Positions 60,690 to 64,000 of a stretch of 64,000 bases of DNA are shown here, piece by piece. The first letter of the stretch is position 1; each line of letters opens with the position of its first letter. Source of the stretch: Rhodoferax sp. OV413 (GTDB lineage Bacteria > Pseudomonadota > Gammaproteobacteria > Burkholderiales > Burkholderiaceae_C); the NCBI RefSeq assembly GCF_900104385.1, contig NZ_FNJA01000003.1, positions 434,001 to 498,000 on the forward strand, written 5' to 3'. The position numbers and the translations under genes are program-made. The notes under the pieces were generated by a model that did no database searches, was not told the DNA's origin, and saw nothing but the letters and a program-made list of their open reading frames with translations.

Positions 60690-60747
60690 AATAGGCTGCT
60701 GGCGCAGGCACCACCTGCGCCAGTGGCTATTAATACAATAGCAAATG
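60690..60747. repeat. Dispersed palindromic repeat after the DyP gene
   Basis: CTGGCGCAGG-CACCA-CCTGCGCCAG is a perfect 10-bp stem, followed by the second small palindrome GCTATT-AATAC-AATAGC. Confidence 0.85.
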
Positions 60748-60756
60748 TAGATCTGG

Positions 60757-60777
60757 AAGCCCCCACCGTGGGGCTTT
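60757..60777 (+). terminator. Rho-independent terminator after the DyP operon
   Basis: AAGCCCC and GGGGCTT pair across a 6-base loop, with a short T stretch. It follows the repeat and closes the P450-DyP operon. Confidence 0.65.
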
Positions 60778-60838
60778 CGTGCAGCGGGCACGCGGCTGCG
60801 CTATAAAACGCCTTTCGCCCGCAGAAAGCTCTCCCACC

Positions 60839-61645
60839 ATGACCACCACCCTGCCCACCTACTTCATCTCCCATGGCGGCGGCCCCTGGCCGTACATGGA
60901 AGAAATGCGCCCCATGATGCGCGTGCTGGCCGAGTCGCTGGCCGATATGCCGCGCCAGATCGGCGTCACCCCAAAAGCCGTGCTGTGCATCTCGGCGCAC
61001 TGGGAGGAAAGCGCCTTCACCGCCATGTCCCACCCGCAGCCGCCCATGCTGTACGACTACGGCGGCTTCCCGGAGCACACCTACCACGTGGTCTACCCGG
61101 CCCCCGGCGCACCAGAACTGGCGCAGCGCGTGCACGACCTGATTGCCGCCGCCGGCCTGCCGGCGCGGCTGGACCCGCAGCGCGGCTTTGACCACGGCAC
61201 GTTTTCGCCGCTGGTGGTGATGTACCCGCAGGCCGACGTGCCGGTGCTGCAGCTGTCGCTGAAGACCGGGCTGGACCCGGCCATCCACCTGGCGCTGGGC
61301 CGGGCCCTGGCCCCCCTGCGCGACGAGGGCGTGCTGATCGTCGGCAGCGGCCTGAGCTACCACAACCTGCGCATGTTCGGCCCGGCGGCCCGGGCGCCAT
61401 CCAAGGCTTTTGACGACTGGCTGCAGGACACCGTGGCCGCTACCCCGGCCGAGCGCGAAGCCCGCCTGCTGGCCTGGGCCAACGCGCCGGCAGCCCGCCT
61501 GGCGCATCCGCGCGAGGAACATCTGATCCCGCTGATGGTCGCCGTGGGCGCCGCTTTCAACGACCCGGCCACCTGCGTCTACCACGAGGAAGCCATGTAC
61601 GGCGGCGTCACCGCCTCCAGCTTTCGCTTCGACACCAAGGCATAA
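60839..61645 (+). CDS. Class III extradiol dioxygenase (LigB/DODA-type)
   Basis: This 268-residue protein has the LigB fold with likely zinc or iron ligands His12 (ISHGGGP), His54 (SAHWEES) and a C-terminal His in EEHLIPL; His119 (FDHGTFSP) is the usual catalytic His. Bacterial members include YgiD-type DOPA dioxygenases acting on catechols. A terminator before it separates it from the DyP operon, so a functional link is uncertain. Confidence 0.9.
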   Translation: MTTTLPTYFISHGGGPWPYMEEMRPMMRVLAESLADMPRQIGVTPKAVLCISAHWEESAFTAMSHPQPPMLYDYGGFPEHTYHVVYPAPGAPELAQRVHDLIAAAGLPARLDPQRGFDHGTFSPLVVMYPQADVPVLQLSLKTGLDPAIHLALGRALAPLRDEGVLIVGSGLSYHNLRMFGPAARAPSKAFDDWLQDTVAATPAEREARLLAWANAPAARLAHPREEHLIPLMVAVGAAFNDPATCVYHEEAMYGGVTASSFRFDTKA

Positions 61646-61701
61646 ACAGGCCGCCAGCGCATATACCACCTGCGTAAGCAGCTACATATTCAATAGCAAA
61701 A
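61644..61701. repeat. Dispersed palindromic repeat between dioxygenase and MORN-like genes
   Basis: GGCCGCCAGCGCATATACCA ... TGCGTAAGCAGCTACATATT followed by CAATAGCAAA. It fills the gap and forms the immediate 5' leader of the next gene. Confidence 0.8.
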
Positions 61702-62855
61702 TGCATTTTCCCTCCCTCACCGCCCTGTGTGCGGCCCTGCTCTGCGCCAGCGCGGCCCACGCCGTACAGGACTGCGAACTCAACGGCCAATCCGTCAACC
61801 CCGACAACGGCAGCACCACGGCCGGCAAGACTGGCGTGATGCGCTGCAAAGACCGCGACAGCGGCCAGTTGGTGCACGAGCAAGAGCTGCAGAACGGCCG
61901 CTTCATGGGCCTGGACCGCTTCTACCAAAACGGCAAACTGCTGCGCGAACGCCAGATCAACGAACGCGGCAACAACCACGGCAAGGTGCGCGAATTCGCC
62001 CCCGACGGCACGGTGCTGCGCGAATCCACCTATGACAACGGCAGCGAAGTCGGCCTGGTGCGGCGCAACCACGCGAACGGCGCCCTGCAGCGCGCCACCT
62101 ACTACGGCGCCGGCAACCTGGGCGAACTAGCCTACGCCGAATTCACCCCGCGCGGCCAACTGCGCAGCCTGCGCTGCGGCGACAAGCCGCTACTGGCGCC
62201 GCTGGTGGACGACGCCAAGCTCTGCGGCTTCGGCAGCAGCCCGGCCCAGGTGGAGATGTTCAACGACGCCGGCGTGCTGCAGATGCGTGCCCGCTACGCC
62301 AACGGCCAACGCCAGCGGCTGGAAGACCTGTACCCCAGTGGCAAGCCCGAGCGCGTGGAAGAAACCAAGGACGGCATCCGCTCCGAGCGCCGTTTTGCCG
62401 AAGACGGCACGCTGCGCCGCGAAACCCTCTGGCAGCTGGACGGTAAAACATCCAGCAAAACGCTGGAGCGCGAATTCTCCGAAAGAGGCAGCCTGGTGCG
62501 CGAGCAGAAATGGGCCGAGCGCCGCGCGGTGAGCGACGCCAGCTTCTACCTGAACGGCCAGCCCAAGAGCCGCATGCTGTACAGCCGCGACGGCAACACC
62601 GACTACGTGGACGAAACCGACTTCTACGACAGCGGCAAGCCGAACCGCACCGGGCGCTATGCCCAGGCCGACCGCTACAACCGCACGCCTGTGGGCACCC
62701 ACCAGTCCTTCAACGCCCAAGGCAAGTTGGTGGGCGAATCCGTCTATGACAGCCGTGGCCGCATCAGCCGCGAACGCGACTGGGACGACGACGGCAAGCT
62801 CTTGCACGACGACGAGGTGTTTGAAGACGGCTCGCGCAAGTCCTACGCAAAATAA
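61701..62855 (+). CDS. Exported MORN/YwqK-like repeat protein
   Basis: This 384-residue protein has signal peptide MHFPSLTALCAALLCASAAHA. The body consists of about ten repeats of the type 'G...R...Y.NGK..R', for example FYQNGKLLRERQINERG and RYANGQRQRLEDLYPSGK. These match the YwqK/MORN_2 fold, often labelled toxin-antitoxin YwqK, but no toxin gene is adjacent. It is probably a periplasmic binding or scaffold protein. The ribosome site is replaced by the repeat tail AATAGCAAA before ATG 61701. Confidence 0.82.
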   Translation: MHFPSLTALCAALLCASAAHAVQDCELNGQSVNPDNGSTTAGKTGVMRCKDRDSGQLVHEQELQNGRFMGLDRFYQNGKLLRERQINERGNNHGKVREFAPDGTVLRESTYDNGSEVGLVRRNHANGALQRATYYGAGNLGELAYAEFTPRGQLRSLRCGDKPLLAPLVDDAKLCGFGSSPAQVEMFNDAGVLQMRARYANGQRQRLEDLYPSGKPERVEETKDGIRSERRFAEDGTLRRETLWQLDGKTSSKTLEREFSERGSLVREQKWAERRAVSDASFYLNGQPKSRMLYSRDGNTDYVDETDFYDSGKPNRTGRYAQADRYNRTPVGTHQSFNAQGKLVGESVYDSRGRISRERDWDDDGKLLHDDEVFEDGSRKSYAK

Positions 62856-62887
62856 AAAAAGGCACTGCGGGTCTGCAGTGCCTTTCT
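62855..62887. terminator. Rho-independent terminator after the MORN-like gene
   Basis: AAAGGCACTGC-GGGTCT-GCAGTGCCTTT has an 11-bp perfect stem, with A-run before and T-run after, so it can act in both directions. Confidence 0.9.
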
Positions 62888-62893
62888 GGTCAG

Positions 62894-62959
62894 TTTTATA
62901 AAAGTAAGCTGCCAGCGCAGGCAGTACCTGCGCTGACAGCTATTTATTCCATAGCATAC
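62894..62959. repeat. Dispersed palindromic repeat (convergent gap)
   Basis: AGCTG-C-CAGCGCAGG, loop CAGTA, then CCTGCGCTG-A-CAGCT (one mismatch), then TATTTATTCCATAGC. It lies between the terminator and the end of the second DUF2917 gene. Confidence 0.85.
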
Positions 62960-62963
62960 AGGT

Positions 62964-63461
62964 TTATGCGGTGCGGCCGCGGCCAGCCACCAGGGTGTCA
63001 CCCAGGCCCACCAGGCCCATGGCCAGGCGGCCAGCAGCCGTGGCGGCGGAACGCAGCGCCCAGGCCAGGTCGCGGCCCGGCTGGACCACGCCACCGCGCC
63101 ACTGGGCACCGGCGCTGGCGGCTTCCTGGCGGCCGTCCCAGACAGCTTCGGTGGCGGCTTCCCAGCTGAAGTAGGCCGCTCCGGCCTGGCTGGCGCCTTC
63201 GCCCAGGTACCAGGACTCGATCACCATGCGCTGGCCGGCCTGCAGGCGCAGCGTATCGCCGGCCTCCAGGATGTGGTCGCCCAGCACCATGGTGTGGCCA
63301 GTGTGCGGGCCGTCCAGAGTCGCCCACACCTTGCCCTGGGTCACGCGGAACACGCCGGTCTGGTGCGGTTGCAAGGTGGTGGCATGGCCCGCGTCCAGCT
63401 TCCAGCATTCCGTCAATGCCGAAGCAGAAGGGGAGGATTGCAGTGCAAGGGTAGCGGACAT
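62964..63461 (-). CDS. DUF2917 family protein (second copy)
   Basis: The 165-residue product has an N-terminal cupin-like core (GVFRVTQGKVWATLDGP, then HTMVLGDHILEAGDTLRLQAG and QRMVIESWYL), the DUF2917 pattern. A C-terminal extension carries a weakly hydrophobic stretch (WALRSAATAAGRLAMGLVGLG). ATG 63461 has GGAG six bases upstream. It is divergent from a LysR gene, the same arrangement as the first DUF2917 copy and its MocR neighbour. Function unknown. Confidence 0.82.
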   Translation of the reverse strand: MSATLALQSSPSASALTECWKLDAGHATTLQPHQTGVFRVTQGKVWATLDGPHTGHTMVLGDHILEAGDTLRLQAGQRMVIESWYLGEGASQAGAAYFSWEAATEAVWDGRQEAASAGAQWRGGVVQPGRDLAWALRSAATAAGRLAMGLVGLGDTLVAGRGRTA

Positions 63462-63579
63462 AGGGTTCTCCAAATAAATACGTTTCGGGAATGAATCATC
63501 GTTGCCATAGGCACCCGGGTCCAATGAAATCGGGTTAGGCTATTGATTCCCAAACCGCATGAATGCAAAGCCCCCCTAA

Positions 63580-64000
63580 ATGCTGCAACCCCAAACCCAT
63601 TTGCGCACCCGCCCGATCAGCGTGGGCCAGTTGCGCGCTTTTGCCGCCGTGGCCAGGCACCTGAACTTCCGCGCCGCGTCCGAAGAGCTGGCGCTGACGC
63701 AGTCGGCCGTCAGCCGGCAGATCCAGGCGCTTGAGGAAGAAGTCGGCGTGCCCCTGTTCCTGCGCCACACCCGGGCGGTGGAACTGACCGGCGCAGGCTC
63801 GCAATTGATGCGCAGCGTGACGCATACGCTGGAGCAGCTGGACAGCACGGTGCGCATGATCCGGCGCAGCGCGGGGCGTAAAAGCGTGGCCGTCAGCACC
63901 TGGGCCTCGTTTGCGTCCATGTGGCTGATCACCCGGCTCGAGGCCTTCCAGACCGAGTACCCGGACATCGACATCCGCATCGACGCCACCGACAACCTGG
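63580..64000 (+). CDS. LysR-family transcriptional regulator, N-terminal part (cut by window end)
   Basis: The frame is open from ATG 63580 to the window end, giving 140 residues. The wHTH is ISVGQLRAFAAVARHLNFRAASEELALTQSAVSRQIQAL, followed by the linker helix and the start of the ligand-binding domain (SVAVSTWASFASMWL). The ATG directly follows a TAA in the same frame and lacks a ribosome site. By LysR habit it should regulate the divergent DUF2917 gene across the 118-bp shared region. Confidence 0.9.
   Translation, partial: MLQPQTHLRTRPISVGQLRAFAAVARHLNFRAASEELALTQSAVSRQIQALEEEVGVPLFLRHTRAVELTGAGSQLMRSVTHTLEQLDSTVRMIRRSAGRKSVAVSTWASFASMWLITRLEAFQTEYPDIDIRIDATDNL

Noticed and set aside
61701-62855. 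YwqK label as antitoxin of a toxin-antitoxin pair
   Set aside because: The protein has a signal peptide and no toxin-like gene is next to it; only the repeat fold is supported.

Overview
The window is a high-GC, gene-dense proteobacterial chromosome segment. Several features point to the Burkholderiales, most likely a Rhodoferax-like member of the Comamonadaceae (inference from family content, not from a marker gene): the ftsY / M16-M16-rsmD-coaD divergent block, Bug/TctC and PHA-granule (PHA_gran_rgn) proteins, DUF1840 and DUF2917 proteins, and a dispersed palindromic repeat of a kind I associate with this group. I saw no rRNA, tRNA, transposase, prophage or CRISPR array.

Layout. 0-2.6 kb: end of a sugar ABC importer (binding protein, single-domain ATPase, permease). 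2.7-7.0 kb: two minus-strand Tat-exported lipoproteins, an alginate-lyase/FN3/LamG protein and a beta-strand-repeat (PATR) protein. 7.5-12 kb: BON protein, DUF2214 membrane protein, CPA1 antiporter, a DUF2917 gene divergent from a MocR regulator. 11.9-26.5 kb: a complete galactoside locus. It has alpha- and beta-galactosidase, a binding protein, two permeases and an MsmK-type ATPase for uptake. It also has an SDR sugar dehydrogenase, SMP-30 lactonase, IlvD/Edd dehydratase, KDGal kinase and KDPGal aldolase, which together form the oxidative De Ley-Doudoroff route to pyruvate and glyceraldehyde-3-phosphate. A FadR-type regulator sits in the middle, and an identical 15-bp site lies in front of both the dehydratase operon and the kinase/aldolase operon. 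26.5-32.1 kb: LDH-like dehydrogenase, M20 peptidase, a small TIGR02594 protein and an AT-rich lipoprotein with two hexanucleotide repeats. 32.4-52.8 kb: mostly housekeeping (recJ, coaD, rsmD, two M16 peptidases, ftsY, glmU, a YegD-like Hsp70, esterase, kinase, LuxR and Crp/Fnr regulators).

52.9-60.7 kb is the most unusual block. A [2Fe-2S] ferredoxin is followed by a 1369-residue protein (degenerate CHAT-like region, class III nucleotide cyclase, AAA/STAND ATPase, TPR tail), then a cytochrome P450 with an extra C-terminal domain, then a DyP-type peroxidase, closed by a terminator. A Crp/Fnr regulator lies just upstream. This looks like a signal-controlled heme-oxidation system. 60.8-64 kb: DODA-type dioxygenase, MORN-like repeat protein, and a second DUF2917 gene divergent from a LysR regulator cut by the window end.

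About twelve copies of a bipartite palindromic repeat are scattered through the window. Most are intergenic, but some are read through as protein, including one that encodes the signal peptide of an M16 peptidase and one inside glmU.
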